Assembly: GCA_016584495.1 (NCBI GenBank)
Contig: WAID01000007.1
Span: forward strand, 978,001-1,042,000
Length of the DNA stretch: 64,000 nt
From: Celoporthe dispersa
Taxonomy: Eukaryota > Ascomycota > Sordariomycetes > Diaporthales > Cryphonectriaceae
Direction: 5' to 3'
Positions within the stretch are counted from its first letter, which is position 1. The number at the start of each line of letters is the position of its first letter. Under the pieces are notes generated by a model. It was not told the DNA's origin and did no database searches. It was given only the letters and a program-made list of their open reading frames with translations. The translations under genes and the position numbers were made by a program. Below, one piece after another: positions 24,978 to 37,550 of the stretch.

Positions 24978-26134
24978 ATGGTCCTCAAGCTGGCCACCCT
25001 CCTCGCCGCCGGCCGGCTGGCAGCAGCAGCCACCTACACGCTCCAGGACAGCTATACCACGGCCAACTTCTTCGACGAGTTCGACTTCTACACGGGCGCC
25101 GACCCCACCGACGGCTTTGTAGACTACCAGTCCGCCAGCGCGGCGTCCGCCTCGGGCCTGGCAGGCTACTCCGAGGGCGGCATCTACCTGGGTGCCGACT
25201 ACAAGACCAGCAACCCCAGCGCGGGCCGGGCCTCGACCCGCGTCTCCTCCAAGAAGTCCTACACCCACATGCTCCTCGTCGCGGACGTCAACCACATGCC
25301 CGTCGGCTGCGGCACCTGGCCCGCCCTGTGGTCCTTTGGTCCCGACTGGCCCTCCGCCGGCGAGATCGACATCATCGAGGGCGTCAACTCGCAGGCCTCC
25401 AACGAGATCACCCTGCACACCGACGAGGGCTGCACCATGGCCCAGGGCTCCCAGCTCACCTCCACCAAGCTGCTCGACACCCTCGACTGCGGCGCCGACG
25501 ACGGCAGCACCGGCTGCCCGCAGCTGACGACCGAGACCACCAACTATGGCGCGGGCCTCAACGCCGGCGGCGGCGGTGTCTATGCCATGGAGTGGACCAG
25601 CAGCGCCATCAGCGTCTGGTTCTTCCCCAGGAACAGCACCAACGCCAATGCTCTCGCCGGCGGGAGCAACTCGTCCTCCTCGGCCGTCGACACGTCTGGC
25701 TTTGGCACCCCGCAGGCCCAGTTCTCGGGCGGCAGCGGCTGCGATATCGACGAGTACTTTAAGAACCACACCATCATCATCGACACCACCTTCTGTGGAG
25801 ACTGTAAGCTTATCTTCCTCTCTTTTCCCAAAAGGAAAAAAAAAAAAAAACCATCTCATGTCATAGGGACGGGGGAATGAATAAGATGACTAACCCGAGA
25901 CAATTAAAAAAAACAGGGGCTGGCAAGCAGGCCGTCTGGAGCGCTGACGCCACATGTTCTGCCCTCGCCACCACGTGCGAGGACTACGTCGCCAACAACC
26001 CAGAAGCCTTTGTCGACGCCTACTGGCTGTTCAACTCCATCAACGTCTACCAGACCTCTAGCGACAGCACCAGCACGCGCCGCGCCGAGACCGACCCGAC
26101 AGTCAGGCGGCGTCTGGAGAAGTACCGTCCTTGA
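24978..26134 (+). CDS. Secreted GH16 endo-beta-1,3(4)-glucanase-like hydrolase
   Basis: Two exons, 24978-25803 and 25917-26134, have a 113-nt intron (GTAAGC..ACAG, phase 1) and give 347 residues. I prefer the ATG at 24978 over the in-frame ATG at 24948 because it has a perfect CCGCCACCATGG context and starts directly at the signal peptide (MVLKLATLLAAG..AAA). The mature protein follows the fungal laminarinase-like GH16 pattern: DSYTTANFFDEFDFYTG, a GTWPALWSFGP substrate-cleft segment, the catalytic EIDIIEGVN with E129, D131 and E134 (nucleophile, helper Asp, acid/base), TLHTDEGC, and, across the intron, GDWAGKQAVW. Several Cys and NxS/T sites suit a secreted, disulfide-bonded glycoprotein. 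There is no C-terminal GPI signal, so it is probably released or wall-associated. Substrate is beta-1,3(4)-glucan by family inference. The frame is intact. Confidence 0.9.
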
Positions 26135-27171
26135 GACAAGCCGAGCACGGAAATCTTCTTTTTCTTCTCCACACCTTTTTCTATTCATATCCACAGAGAG
26201 ACTTGGGGGGATTAGAATAGATGGGTGACCTTTTTTGTTTTTTTGAGGAAGGGGGTGGTTTTTTTCTCTTTTTCTGATCATGGGTGTGGGGTTCGTCATT
26301 TCTGATGTTATGACTGGAATGGGTTTGGGGGGGAGGGGGCGGAGGCACGATACCACTCATAAGGGTGTTGCGGAGTTCTTGTGGTTTTGCTCTTTTTTTC
26401 TTCTTTTTCTTCATCCCAAAGTTTTTTTTTACCATCCCTGCCCCTCGTCCCTGGAAAAGATCAGTACAGGGCAAGAGCAAGGCAAAAAGGGCTTGCATTC
26501 AAACATTCTTCCACTTCTTGACCATGCCATTTTTTTTTTAAGTCTTCTTTGTTTTTCCTTCTTCCTCTTCTTGCTTCTTGAGAGAGAGAAAAGAGGGGGG
26601 GGGAACTCAGATCTGATCCTGTAGATAAACCTTGATACCAAAGAAATGGAGCAAATGAGAGTATATTATGTGTTGTCCCCTCTTGGGACACACGGAAAGA
26701 AAAAACGAAACAAGAAAGTGTCTTCTTGTCTGGCTGTCTTTGTGTGTGAGAGAGTTTGACCGTGAAGGAATGAATGAGATTGGACACCCAGGGGACGGAC
26801 GGACCAGTGACTGGACTAGGGGCGATATGGACCGTGAGATGGGTCGGTACAACATCATCGTCAATGGGTGCCGATGCTGTATTCATTTCATCTTCACCTC
26901 ATGCAGACAAGGTGCTCTTTAGATCTTCTTCCCGTCATCGGTGACACAGAGATGGCCATCATCTGATTTCTTGTTCGTCAAACCTTCCTACTTTTTTTTT
27001 ATTTTATGTTCAACGCACTACAGCAACCAGTTACAGACCTCCCCAGCAAGACAGAACACGATGAGAATGTATCCCGGCACCACCAACGCCCTGTACCATG
27101 CAGACCCCCCGCCCAGAAGCGAGCCTCCTCTCTTGCATCATGAGAGAGAGAGAGAAGGCGGGTTGCTCTAC
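26135..27171. other. Convergent spacer between GH16 and GH125 genes
   Basis: The stops of the two genes face each other across about 1.04 kb rich in T, A and G homopolymers. I see no gene; both 3' UTRs should lie here. Confidence 0.6.
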
Positions 27172-29204
27172 CTACTGCCAGCTCCGCCCCAGCAGCCCCT
27201 TGGTCTTGGAGTCGCCTGCCTCCCACTTCTGGATCCGCAGCACCAGCTCCCCCATCAGCCCGTTGGCCCACCCGAACCACGCCCGCGAGAAGGACTGGCC
27301 CCTCCAGCTGTTGACGCTCTCGTGGACGATGCCCCACCCGCTCGTCGAGTTGAGCACCATCTCCAGCTGCTCCGCGACGTGGTCCTCCAGCATCAGGCCC
27401 ATGCCCATCGTGACCGGGTTGCCCCGGCCGTCCACGTAGCCCGCCTCCTCGTCGAACGCGCTCATCCCCGCCACCAGCGCCGCCATGGGCCACGCCTTGC
27501 CGGGTCCCAGGTGGGGCCCGCCCACCGCCGAGATCGCGGGCCCCTTGGCGTAGTACGGGTTGTCCAGGGACAGCACAAATCTCCGCGTGTTCTGGTAGAT
27601 CTGGTTGTAGTCCCTCTCCGCGGCGCTCTCGGGGAGCGGGTACCTCGACGCCGCATACTTGAACAGCGGCATGGACAGCAGGCTCGGCACGTTGGCGTCG
27701 TCCATCAGGTTCACCCCGCCGAACCCGTCACACTCGTACGCAAAGATGTCGCCGTACTCGCGGTGGCTCACGATCGCGTCCGAGTCGATGCCCTGGCGGA
27801 TCCCGAGGGCGAAGTCGCGCATGGTCTTCACCAGCCCGCGCGCCATCTCCTGCCTGGGCGGGTCGATGTCGTGCGCCGCGCCCTCGGCCAGCTCCTCCAT
27901 CATCACCGAGGCCTCCTCGAGGTACTTGGCCCACATCATGTTGGCGGGCACCAGGAACTGGAAGATGGTGGCGTCGTCGCTGGGCCGGAAGGCCGTCCTC
28001 ACCATCCCGTTGGTGCGGCTCGGGTTGCCCAGGCCGTCGTTGGTGAGCGTCTCGCTGCCCCTGTTCGTCCAGCCCGTGAACGTCCACGCGCTGGGCAGGA
28101 CGCGCCCTCGTCGTCGTACGTGCCCAGCCTCATGGCCGCGGCGGCGTCGACCGCCTCCTTGACCGCCTCGATCCAGCTGTGCCTGGCGAAGAAGGCCAGG
28201 TCGTGCGTGCGCGCCCAGTAGCCCACGCTCACCTGCAGGAACGACGCGAGGCTGTCGAGCTCCCACTTGCAGTCGAAGACCTTCTGCGGGTCATAGGCCG
28301 GCCGCGGGTTGTTCTGCTTGTACGCGCCGTTCTTGGTCGGCGGGATCCCCGACTCCGGCGGTGGCTGGAACGAGTGGCAGTACGGCGAGATGATGATGTA
28401 CCGCGAGTGCGAGTTGATGAGCCCCCGCCAGAGGGAGTTCAGGCTGTGGATGTCGTCGCTGCCCTCCGGCCGGTCCGGCGAGAGGAACGACAGGTACGAG
28501 TACAGCTGGGACGCGCTGTCGCGCAGCCACATGGCGTCGATGTCCCCCGTGATGATGTAGCTGAGCTCCTCGGCCGTCTCGTTGCCCTCCTCGTCCCGCG
28601 CGTACCCGTGCCACTTGACCATCGTGTCCAGGGTGTTCGGGAAGCTGTTCTGGAACAGCCGGTACAGGTCCGGGTCCTTGATCGTCTCTTCCATCTTCTC
28701 TATATAGTCGTCCACAGCCGGCACCGTGTAGGAGCGACACTCGGGAGGGGGGCGCAGGCTCGGGAACGCGCGCGAGCCTGCAGATGGGGGGCCGGGCCTC
28801 CGCTTCATGTAGCTCTCGAAGGACGGGCAGTCGGGCTTGGGCCTGGCGGCGGCCTCCTTCTCCCTGTCAGGGCCTGCTCCCGGCCTGCCTGCCGGGTATC
28901 CGGCCTCCTCGGCCGTCGTGGGCCGCTCGAAGTCATAGCCATCATCGCTGCCATCGCCCTGGCCCGACGGCGGTTTCGGGTTCGAGGCGCCAGCCGGTGC
29001 TGACCCGTGGTGCGCATGCCTGTCCGTCTCGCCCTGTGGGACTGTCAAGGGCCTCTCGGTGCCGGATTTGCTCCCTCCGGATGCCTCCAGGCTGTTATCG
29101 AGAGCGGGTTCCCAGGCGATGGGCCGCCGCCAGCCGACGTAGAGGAGCACGACGGAGATGAAGAAGGCTAGCGCCAGCAATCTGGCGTTGCGTATACTGA
29201 ACAT
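27172..29204 (-). CDS. GH125 exo-alpha-1,6-mannosidase-like protein, type II membrane protein (one apparent frameshift)
   Basis: The family (DUF1237; S. pombe Mug157 is a relative) removes non-reducing alpha-1,6-mannose without metal. The ATG is at 29204, and the corrected length is about 677 residues in one exon. Residues 8-24 form a signal anchor (LLALAFFISVVLLYVGW), so the catalytic part faces the Golgi lumen or outside. A disordered Pro/Gly/acidic stem runs to about residue 150. The catalytic domain then shows family blocks: QNSFPNTLDTMVKW, ITGDIDAMWLRDSASQLY, FDCKWELDSLASFL, RTAFRPSDDATIFQFLVPAN, DIFAYECDGFGG, DDANVPSLLSMP and GWGIVHESVN. After GTYDDEG the frame is lost and resumes at VLPSAWTFTGW; a missing base at about 28103-28107 restores it. 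It lies between GH16 and a mannosyltransferase gene. Some relatives are annotated only as meiotically induced proteins. Confidence 0.9.
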
Positions 29205-31815
29205 CTTGCGCGGCCGAGCATCGACAACGACCGAGGAAGAGAGAGAAGGAATAAATAATAGAAATAAATAATAGAACCAGGTAGGTGGCCGTACAGAACG
29301 CGGTCCAAAAAAAAACAAAAAAAAACAAAATGGGAGACACGCGACCACTCAACCCCCCCTCGAAAGAAAAAAAAAAAAGAGGCCAACGACGATGCGGCCA
29401 CAGCGGGTTGGCGGCCAAGCCGTTCTGGATGGTAAGAGGCGTGCGAAGGAGAGGCGATGAGCGCGCCGAGCCAGAGGAAAGACCGTCAAAAAGAAGGCCT
29501 CTCGGAGCGAGGTTGACGAGCCTGTCCAAGTGCCTGCCCTGAAGGTAGCGAGCGCGCAGCGGCCACGACGGCTCGAGGACAGGTGTGCCGCAGGTGAGGT
29601 GTCCAGCCGGATGCCGTGGATGGAACCTGCTGCTGTCCACTTTGGAACGGCCTCGGAGCGCCATCCCGAAAGGTTGGGGGGGGGGGAGGGGGCCACTAGT
29701 AGGGCATGGGCACACCAAGGGTCGTCGCATCAACCAAGCAGCACAGCTGGGGCCGCCTCCTCCTGCTGGGAGAGCATTTCTTGGCGTTTCAACCCAGCCT
29801 GGCCTTGTCTGCCCGGGTGGTGCAGCTCTCTTGGAGGACCAAGCTGGGCTGCTCAGCTATCGAATGCGGCATGGGAGGAGGCGACAGGGTGAAGCAACTC
29901 CTGGCCGAGCACATGATCGATTGCTCTTTTGGCACATTAGCGGTGCTTGGCGGAGGCCATCCCCCCCCCCCTGGGACGACAGGCCTTACAGGGCTCTGGT
30001 TGGCTCACAGTGCTGGCCGAGATCCGCTGTGGCTACCGCCGCCGCCGCCACAGCGGTCGGTCCCTAACCGAGTTCCAGGGCCAGAGACAACATGACAGTG
30101 CACAGTGGGAGTACTTTTATGCCAGCCTTCCTAAAAGGAAGAGAAAGAAAAGAGAGAGAAAAAAGAAAGGAACCCCCCCCCCCCGACAAGAGAAGAAAGA
30201 AAAAAAGAAAGAAAAAAAGAGACATTTCCGGTCCATCCCCCCGCCTCCTTCAAGAGGACGTCATGACTGGAATGAATGCTGTCGAGACCTCGTCAGGACA
30301 ATCTCAGCGCCCAGGTCGGTCCCAGCCCCCAGAACGCATCGTGGCCTGTTTGCCTGTGAAAAATCACCGACGACGGCGTGAGATGTTGTCTCAGAGCCTA
30401 TGTCACCACCTCCGACGTCCGAGATAGGTCTGTCTGGTCCTCTGAGCCTCCGTGCAGGCAGCATCTTCTGTGGAGCCAAGCCAGACCGTGTCTCAACGAG
30501 CAGACTTGGCAGGTAATTACTCGCTCGCCGTGCACACACCATTTTCCTCTTTTTTCTTTTTTTTCTTTCTTTCTCTCCCTTCGGATCCTACACTTCCTTC
30601 CGTCTTCCGAGCGTGTCTCTGGGCATAGCGGTGGATGATCTTGGGGGGGAGGGGGAGGTTGACGCCACACCCGTCAGACGAGAGGAGGAACGCGGAGGGA
30701 AAGGGGAGGGGGGGAGGGGACGGCGTGTGGTGAGATTTTGAGCTGTCTTATCACACATCTAGTCATGTCGGCAGGCTGGAGCTAGGGCTGCTGTGAGACT
30801 GTTCTTGTCCAGGAGAGTCGGGCTACAGGGCACGAGGCACCTCGAGAGAGGCTTGTGCCTGCCATCTCGGTTCCGTGGACTTCGTAGGAGGATGACAAGC
30901 TGAACGGGACAAGTATCGAGATCGAGAATCTATTCGATATCCTCTGTCTTACTAGCAACCTCTCCCCACTGCCCAGAATATTAAGTCCCCCCCCTGCCTG
31001 GAGATATACTCCTGGCAGTAGCAAAACCTCGGCCTCGCCTCGCCATCACCCGACAAGAGCCCAGGCGATCTGCACCCTTCCGAGAAAGGGAGAGGGAGAA
31101 CATCCGTATTCGTAGCCACAGGCGCAACCTGCCATCTACCGAAAGACGGCACGCTACACACGCACAAGAAACGAGCGAGCCCCACGTAACGACAGCGAGA
31201 AGGGGACGTTCCCACGGCCTGTGGTTGGTTGGTCGAACCGGTCGCGAGAGGGCGTTTCACGAGCAAAGAGACAGAAAAAGAAAAGAAGAAAAGAGAAGTG
31301 GTCTGGTCATGGTGAGACCAAAGAAGAAAGAGGCCACATTGTGGACTCAGAAATACAAGTCTAGTTATGCCAAAAAGAGGGTGACAAAAAGCAGGACTCC
31401 TCCCCCCCTCCCACCCCAAGATAGTCCAATTGAAACAGGACACCACCCTGACAACCTGACTTAACCTGACTCCAAGCCAAGATTCTAATGTGTTCCTGTG
31501 AGGATGGATGCCTTCCCCAGAGCAAATGATGAAATCATCATCACTGTCTCGTCGTGCTTTGGCACAAAAAAAGGAAAGGGAGGAAAAGAAAAGACAAAGA
31601 AAGAAAAAAAAACTGCCATACATGCTCATCTCCTCAAACTCCCCCGGTCCTATCCCAGAGCAGGGTAAGAAATAATAATTAGAATGAAGAAGAATGCCAT
31701 GAAGAGTTTGGAAAGATAAATAAAAACAAGATAAAACATAATGCCATGTGTTCCTCCTAGACCCCCAGGTGTGTGCGTGATGGTGCCGTTCTGAGGACGC
31801 AGAGAGGCACCGGGC
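29205..31815. other. Spacer between GH125 start and GT34 stop
   Basis: About 2.6 kb without a supportable gene. The left side is the GH125 promoter and leader, with A-rich runs near 29306-29330 and 29367-29379. Near 30130-30220 is a long purine tract (GA/A-rich with a C run). The rest holds scattered homopolymers and no protein-like frame. Confidence 0.55.
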
Positions 31816-33251
31816 TCACAGCTTAAGCTTCTTGCCGGTGATCTTGTAGATGACCACGGCGACGAGGTCCTCCTTGAACCGCTCCCACCACGACCGGTTC
31901 AGGTAGTAGCTCAGCTCGCGGTAGTTGTACATCTCGCCCCAGCAGTCGCGGCCCCACTCACAGCCGGCCATGTTGACGACAAAGTCGCGGTCGTTCTGGT
32001 CGTAGTGCACGGTGGTGCTGTTGCCGTTGTCGGAGCACGCGCCGGGCGGGAAGCTGTTGATCATGCGCTGGGGGATGAAGCCCGTGTGGGCGCGGATCCA
32101 GGGCTGGTTGCGGTACAGCTGCTCGAGGGCGTCCTGCTCCTTGTGGGCCCACTCCATGTGCTTCTGCTCGTAGGCGACGGGGTCCCACCACACGTCGAGC
32201 AGGCGGTCCGTCCAGGCGCTGCGCCGGACGAAGAAGGAGCCCAGGTTGAAGCCCGCGCAGTCCTGCGTGAGGAGGAAGTTGACCGAGCTGATGTCGCCGT
32301 CGCCCACGGGGCTGCGCATCTCGTCGTCCAGGTACGCGTCCGTCGGCGGGTGGCTGATGTTGAGGGGGTTGTACTCGTTGATGTCCCGGTAGACGTGCTT
32401 GCCCAGCTCCTTGAACATGTGGCTCTGCAGGGAATAGCCGGGTTCCATGATGTAGCTGTTGAGGTCGAGCCACCACACCCTAGATAGATAGACACGCCGC
32501 GGTCAGCCGAGGGAGGAGGGGGTCAGAGAGGGCGCGCAGGGCCCGGCCGGGCCAGGCCAGGGCCATAAGCAGAGGAGACACACTCACCACTCGGCCTTTG
32601 GGTACTTCTTGAGCGCGTTCCTGACAAAGTCGACCTTCTCCCAGCTCTCTCTCCACTCGTGCGCGTAGCGCTTCTTGGTGCTCATGTCTACCACCTCCAG
32701 CTCGTAGCCCCAGTTGGCAACGTACTTTTTCTTGTTGCGCAGGCTGTCGCGCTCAATCGCCCACTCCCTCGCGCCCTTCCACTCCATGACGCCTCCGCCG
32801 ATATTCGCCCCTAATATGATCACGTACTTCTCCCCACCACCGAGCCATGATGTTCGCCGCCAGTAGAACAGTAAAGCTGCGAGCAGGTCAGTCTTCCGCG
32901 GAAGGGGGGAGGGGGGGAGACACCTGGGCCGGACGGGGAAGAGAAGAAAAAAAGAGGTTCATGCGACAACAACGTACGGGAGTGGAAGAAGATCCAGACG
33001 GCGAGCAGCAGGAGGAAGACAGAGAGCAGGCGCAGCTTTGCCCGGCGGCCCATGCGCCCCGCGACACCCCTCAGCCTTCCGTACAGAGGAATCGTCGGCG
33101 CCGGCGACCACCTCCCCCTCTGCAGCTTCTCTTTCTCGGCGTAGTGTGTGCCCGTGTGGAAGCGCGGCAGGCTGTTGGATATGCGGCGCATGTGTCTCTG
33201 GAAGAAGCCCTGGTTCTGCGTCTCGAACGCAGGGTAACCCCTAGCGCCCAT
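31816..33251 (-). CDS. MNN10: GT34 alpha-1,6-mannosyltransferase, MNN10 type
   Basis: In yeast MNN10 is a subunit of the cis-Golgi mannan polymerase II complex, extending the alpha-1,6 backbone of N-glycan mannan. Three exons, 33251-32978, 32876-32588 and 32479-31816, have introns of 101 nt (GTACGT) and 108 nt (GTGAGT), phases 1 and 2. They give 408 residues with an intact frame. The N-terminal about 70 residues are cytosolic and basic. A signal anchor (LRLLSVFLLLLAVWIFF) precedes the junction. The GT34 domain shows KYVIILGANIGGGV, EWAIERDSLRNKKKYVANWG, YAHEWRESWEKVDF, WWLDLNSYIMEP (metal/nucleotide-site region), TQDCAGFNLGSFF, HKEQDALEQLY, IPQRMINSFP and FVVNMAGCEWGRDC. The close relative MNN11 and GMA12-type galactosyltransferases share these blocks; the MNN10 assignment rests on overall resemblance from memory. 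Confidence 0.85.
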
Positions 33252-33940
33252 GTTTCTCGTGCGCGAGGACTCCCACAGCGCCTTGCTGCTGTTGTGGTGG
33301 CCGCTGTTGGATGCAGTGAAGACCGTTGCTGGGCTCGACCGACCGCTCGTGGAGATGTTGAGACCGGGACTGGACCAGCCTCCCCCCGGGGGCGGGGGAG
33401 GGACTTCGGGAGAGCGTCATGGGAAAGCCGGGCGTGCCTGTGTATATCACCCAAGAAAGAAGCAAACAGTCAGCCAAGTCCAGTCCGGTCTACCCAGGCC
33501 TGCCGACGAGCGGAAGGGGAGGTAACAGTGGGCGGGCGGGCGGGAAGCAGCACGAGGTCATGACCTGTGCTGCATTCCTCGGGGAGCCACAGGCAAGTGG
33601 TCCGTCCTCTTCCCCCCACCCCTCCCCTCCCCCACGCCCTGCGGCACACACATGCACTGGACACACACACTGGCACATACCTGGGATCGGAGACAGCTGA
33701 CCAGGCTGGAGCCTGTTCGCCTGTCTGCCGGAAGGGTTGCCGCCCTCGCCACCTAGTGAGATCCGGAGACCGGCAGCAGGAGAAGCTGAGGAGCGCCGCC
33801 GGTGGTGTGACGCCTTGGGCCTGTCCTCGGCGGAAGAAGACCTGGCGGATGATCTTGAGGGAGCCAGGTTGGGCGGTTAGGGGTTGCAGCGCACCAGAGG
33901 GCAGGGAGTGCCTTCTGGATGTGCTGCCTGGGAGCAATTC

Positions 33941-33997
33941 AGGGAGGAGGAGGAGGAGGAGGAGGAGGAGAAGGGGTGGTGGTGGTGGTGGTGGTGG
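33941..33997. repeat. (GGA)n(GGT)n compound triplet repeat
   Basis: Eight or nine GGA-type units run into about seven GGT units in non-coding DNA. Confidence 0.85.
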
Positions 33998-36430
33998 GTG
34001 AGCCGGAGTTTGGTGCGCAATACGCTATACACAGTAAGCGCAAGGATGTGGCGTGTTTGCACTTCAGAACCGAGCCGTGGTCGACGGGAGCGGTCGTTCC
34101 AGGTAGGCACTTGGAAGTAGCTCGAGCAGCTAGAGCAGGTAGGCTCAACGTCTGCGCCGTGATATGGTTCGAGACTTTTTTTTTTTCGTTTCTTTTTTCT
34201 TGTTGTCTTCGCTGCGGCGTGGGGTACACAACGGTCCACAAGCGTCTGAGAGCCAACAATAGACGGCGCAAGGGATGTCGAGGTCGCACGGGACAAAGCC
34301 AGGGGGGGGCGGGCAGGCACAGGGCGCGCGGGTCGTCTCCTGTCTCTGGATGGGGGGTCTAGATTTCAGGACAACGCGCCGTGAGCTCGGATCGTGCAAG
34401 GCGACACGACAGACAGGCAGACAGGAGCGAACTGGCCCAATTGATTGATGGTGGCGGGAATTGAGCGTCGAGAGAGCGGGAGGGGGAGGGACCGCAGGTA
34501 AGCCTTCCTCTCGCTCCCTTACGGCACAGAGTAGGGTGTTGTTGCTGTCTGTGGCAGGCAGCCGTCAAGAAGAAGAAGCATTGAAATTAAGTTGCAGCTC
34601 TGGTGGATGGGACCGACCAGGGAACAGCATCCGCAGTCGCGCAGGGCTCGCCAATTGGGTCGTCTGAACTGATCAGTTGGTGGTGTGGGGGAGGGGGGAA
34701 ACCTGGTGGAAACGGTGGAGGAGGAGCGGACTGGTTGACTGATGGCCACAGTCGGGCGTTGCTGGGAGGCGAGGTGCTGAAGTGAGAAGGGCGGCTCGTA
34801 TCTGCAAATGAAAAAAAAAAAAAAATGAGGGTGAGACGGTGGGCAGGCTAATTGATCTGGTTAAACTGATCGATTACTCTTGCCATGTTGTCGTGTCAGA
34901 AAGGAAGGGAACCGTCCGATGGCCTCTGCCTCTTCTATTCTTGGTGGTGGTGGTAGCAGTAGCGGACCTGTGCTATCGCAGATAAACCCCACTACCTTAA
35001 AAAAATGAGCCAGTGTCTAGGACACCGGTGCTCCTACACTGATAATCTGGTGCTGCCAAGTTCTACCATCTCCTCATGGTTGTCTCCTTCCGCGCTGGTT
35101 GGGGGCCGCAGACGACCTGCATCTCAGCCCTTCGCACCTCGAGAGATTGATGATGACCAGCTCTGTCATCTTTCATCTCCCGCCCCGTACCAAGCACTGA
35201 GCATGTTGGTACGTCAACCGCTGGGCTGCTCACTAAGGCCCACGGCAGTCCAGCTTTGGTGACAGAGCTTGGCGGTGGGACCATTTCCTGGTCCAGAATG
35301 GCATCCCTACCGCATGCATAAGGACGCCGCCCTACTCGTCACATCAGCCGTCGTGTTGTGTGCGTATCAATCCCAGCCCCGGGCTGTCGACTAATCCGTA
35401 GAGGCACGTCCCAATCAGCCAGTGGTGCTGAGAAGGCAATAACTCCGACCTCGCAAGGAATGATCGGGTGCTCTCACATCCTGAGTCACATGTCTCAACT
35501 TAGAGGAGAGAGAGAGAGGCTATCATGTACTATTCTGTACTACTACTTACTCTGTCTTGTTCAGACAGTGAAAGAACAAAAAGCCTTGGCTGTGGAGCAG
35601 ACTACTATGTGATGGGCTTGGCAGGGGTGCCCTTCTGGACTTGGCTCAGCAAAAATAAAAGATGACCTCGTTGCGATGAGATATCCCGGGATGACGATGA
35701 TGCCTGCGCCTGGTGCGAATGTTCAGTTCAATTCGCTCCCGCCTTCTCGTCCCTTTCCAATAGTTTGTTTCTCTTTATTTTTTTCTCTCTCTTCTTCTTT
35801 GCTTCTTTCGTCTCATGATTTCTTCTATCTACACTCCCTACCCTGGCAGCGCGTTCTCGGCCTATGAGAGAGGCACACTCTCGTTGACCGCAATAACGGG
35901 TTGAATAGGGAGGACACAGCTCGCAGTGGTGCAGTGGCCAAGTCTACGCTGGCCCCAATCACAGACATATGCCGCCACCACCTTGCCGGAGTCCATTCCT
36001 GAGCTATTACGAAAAAAGACCGAGGCATCTGCTAGGAGGGCCGGGTGCATAGGAGGCACAGAACCTGGAACCTTCTAATGGCAGATACTCCGGCGGCATG
36101 GACCTTTCCTTCCCAGGAGGTTCCTCCCGGACCTGGTCTCTCAGAGGGATCAAAAGCATCGCGGTAGCGTTATGAACGGGGCCCATGCAGCTGGCTCCCC
36201 AAAGTCATAAGACTCTGTCCCTGCCACAGCCAGTCTGGTCATGAGCGACCCATCTCAGCCCGACCGACCAGCGCACAACTTGCTCCGGATTTTCCGATTT
36301 CCAATCGTTACGATCTTGGTGCCGCCACAGAGACAGAGATACCATAGCAGTCATGCGCTGCTGCAGGTCTAAGCCACAAAAGAAGACCCAGCCTTCTGGG
36401 TCGCCTTATCTCCACCTGATGGATACTGTA

Positions 36431-36471
36431 TACACACACACACGCACGCACACAGACACACACACACACAC
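36431..36471. repeat. (CA)n imperfect microsatellite
   Basis: CA units interrupted by CG and GA steps over about 40 nt. Confidence 0.85.
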
Positions 36472-37339
36472 AACGTTCTGCACCTTGTTGGCCTTTGGTC
36501 CCCACCCACAGCACTTGGCCCGATAAGTCGCTGGTAGATGTGCGGGCAAGCTTGGGTTTGACTGATCATTCATCCAAGACTGGGGATGAACAGGTCCGAG
36601 CCAGGTCGACAGGGGCAATGCACGATCTGCGCCCTACCTTGATCAACGGTCTCGCTCTCTCTCTTTCGTTCGAACACCGAGGCCCCACAGTACAGACCTC
36701 CGCTAGCTAGCTGTCTGAGTCGTTCCCTTGGGGTGGTGGCTGAAGTCCGTGACCTTGCCTGGCTGGCGTTGCATGTCGTGGATGATGGGATGGGGCTACT
36801 CTGCTTACCTGGCCAGCACAGCTGGCTCTAGGCCGGGGGGGGGGGGAGGTAAAGAAGAAGAAAGGAAAGGAAGGAAAAAAGAGTGGCTAAACCAAAAGCC
36901 CGCCACCAAACGGCGGTGAGGTCGAGGTGCCTGCAGCTGTAGGTCTGCTGCTGCGTGCAGACGAGGCGCCCGCCCTGGACGAGTGTGACGGGGGACGAGT
37001 CGCGATACGACACAAGATGCAGGTCCAGCCAAGCTGCTGCATGCACAGGCAGACAGGGCCCAGCATCGAATGGCCACGGGTGGTGCCACAGAGGTCCTTG
37101 GTTGGCCCGCCGGAAGGGACGATGACATCAAATCGTGCATGGGGGGGCTTGCAGGGGCAGTCTGGCCTATGGGGGGCGAGGCGCTGTGGGGAGGGGGGAG
37201 GGAGTGGGGAATCGAACGGGGATCCCTCTCATGCATGGGATCGTCCGTGGATCGTGAACCTAACATCAATAAAGAATGAGTCGAGCTGGTAGCTTGTACC
37301 GGGCTGGCGCTGGGGGTTCGAGAAGGAGGACAGGAGAGA

Positions 37340-37370
37340 GACGTCACACGCAACATTCTCCCAGCATAAA
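37340..37370 (+). promoter_or_regulatory. ACGTCA half-site and TATA-like box before the Cys-rich gene
   Basis: An ACGTCA core (bZIP/CRE half-site type) at 37341-37346 is followed by ATAAAA at about 37365-37370, some 180 nt before the start codon. Both are short and only suggestive. Confidence 0.3.
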
Positions 37371-37550
37371 ACCTGGCTCACCTCCCGGACCTTTTCCTCT
37401 GCTCCTCGGTTGATTTTCGATTCTCCTCACCAGCGCCTAGTGATACCCCCCCCAAAACCAAATCAACGTTGTTCCTTTCGTCTCCGGACATCCAACAATC
37501 AAACCCGCTCTCTCGCAAAACTCCTCCTTCTTCCCACCGACGTCATCAAG

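Larger units (their letters stand above)
33252..37550. other. Long gene-free spacer with repeat tracts
   Basis: About 4.3 kb between the GT34 start (-) and the Cys-rich gene start (+). No gene is supported. It holds GGA/GGT triplet repeats, a CA/CACG tract at about 36431-36471 and a G run at about 36836-36846. Open frames up to 183 codons (36805-37356, minus) lack domains. The promoters of both flanking genes should lie at its two ends. Confidence 0.55.

Noticed and set aside
24978..33251. A secondary-metabolite or polysaccharide-utilisation cluster
   Set aside because: There is no backbone synthase, transporter or cluster regulator, and the genes are ordinary housekeeping glycan enzymes.
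37195..37260. A possible tRNA on the minus strand (GTTCGATTC next to a CAT triplet)
   Set aside because: The presumed T-arm stem halves do not pair and no cloverleaf with acceptor and D arms can be drawn.
36805..37356. A 183-codon minus-strand frame
   Set aside because: Pro/Ser/His-rich, derived from G runs and repeats; no family resemblance.
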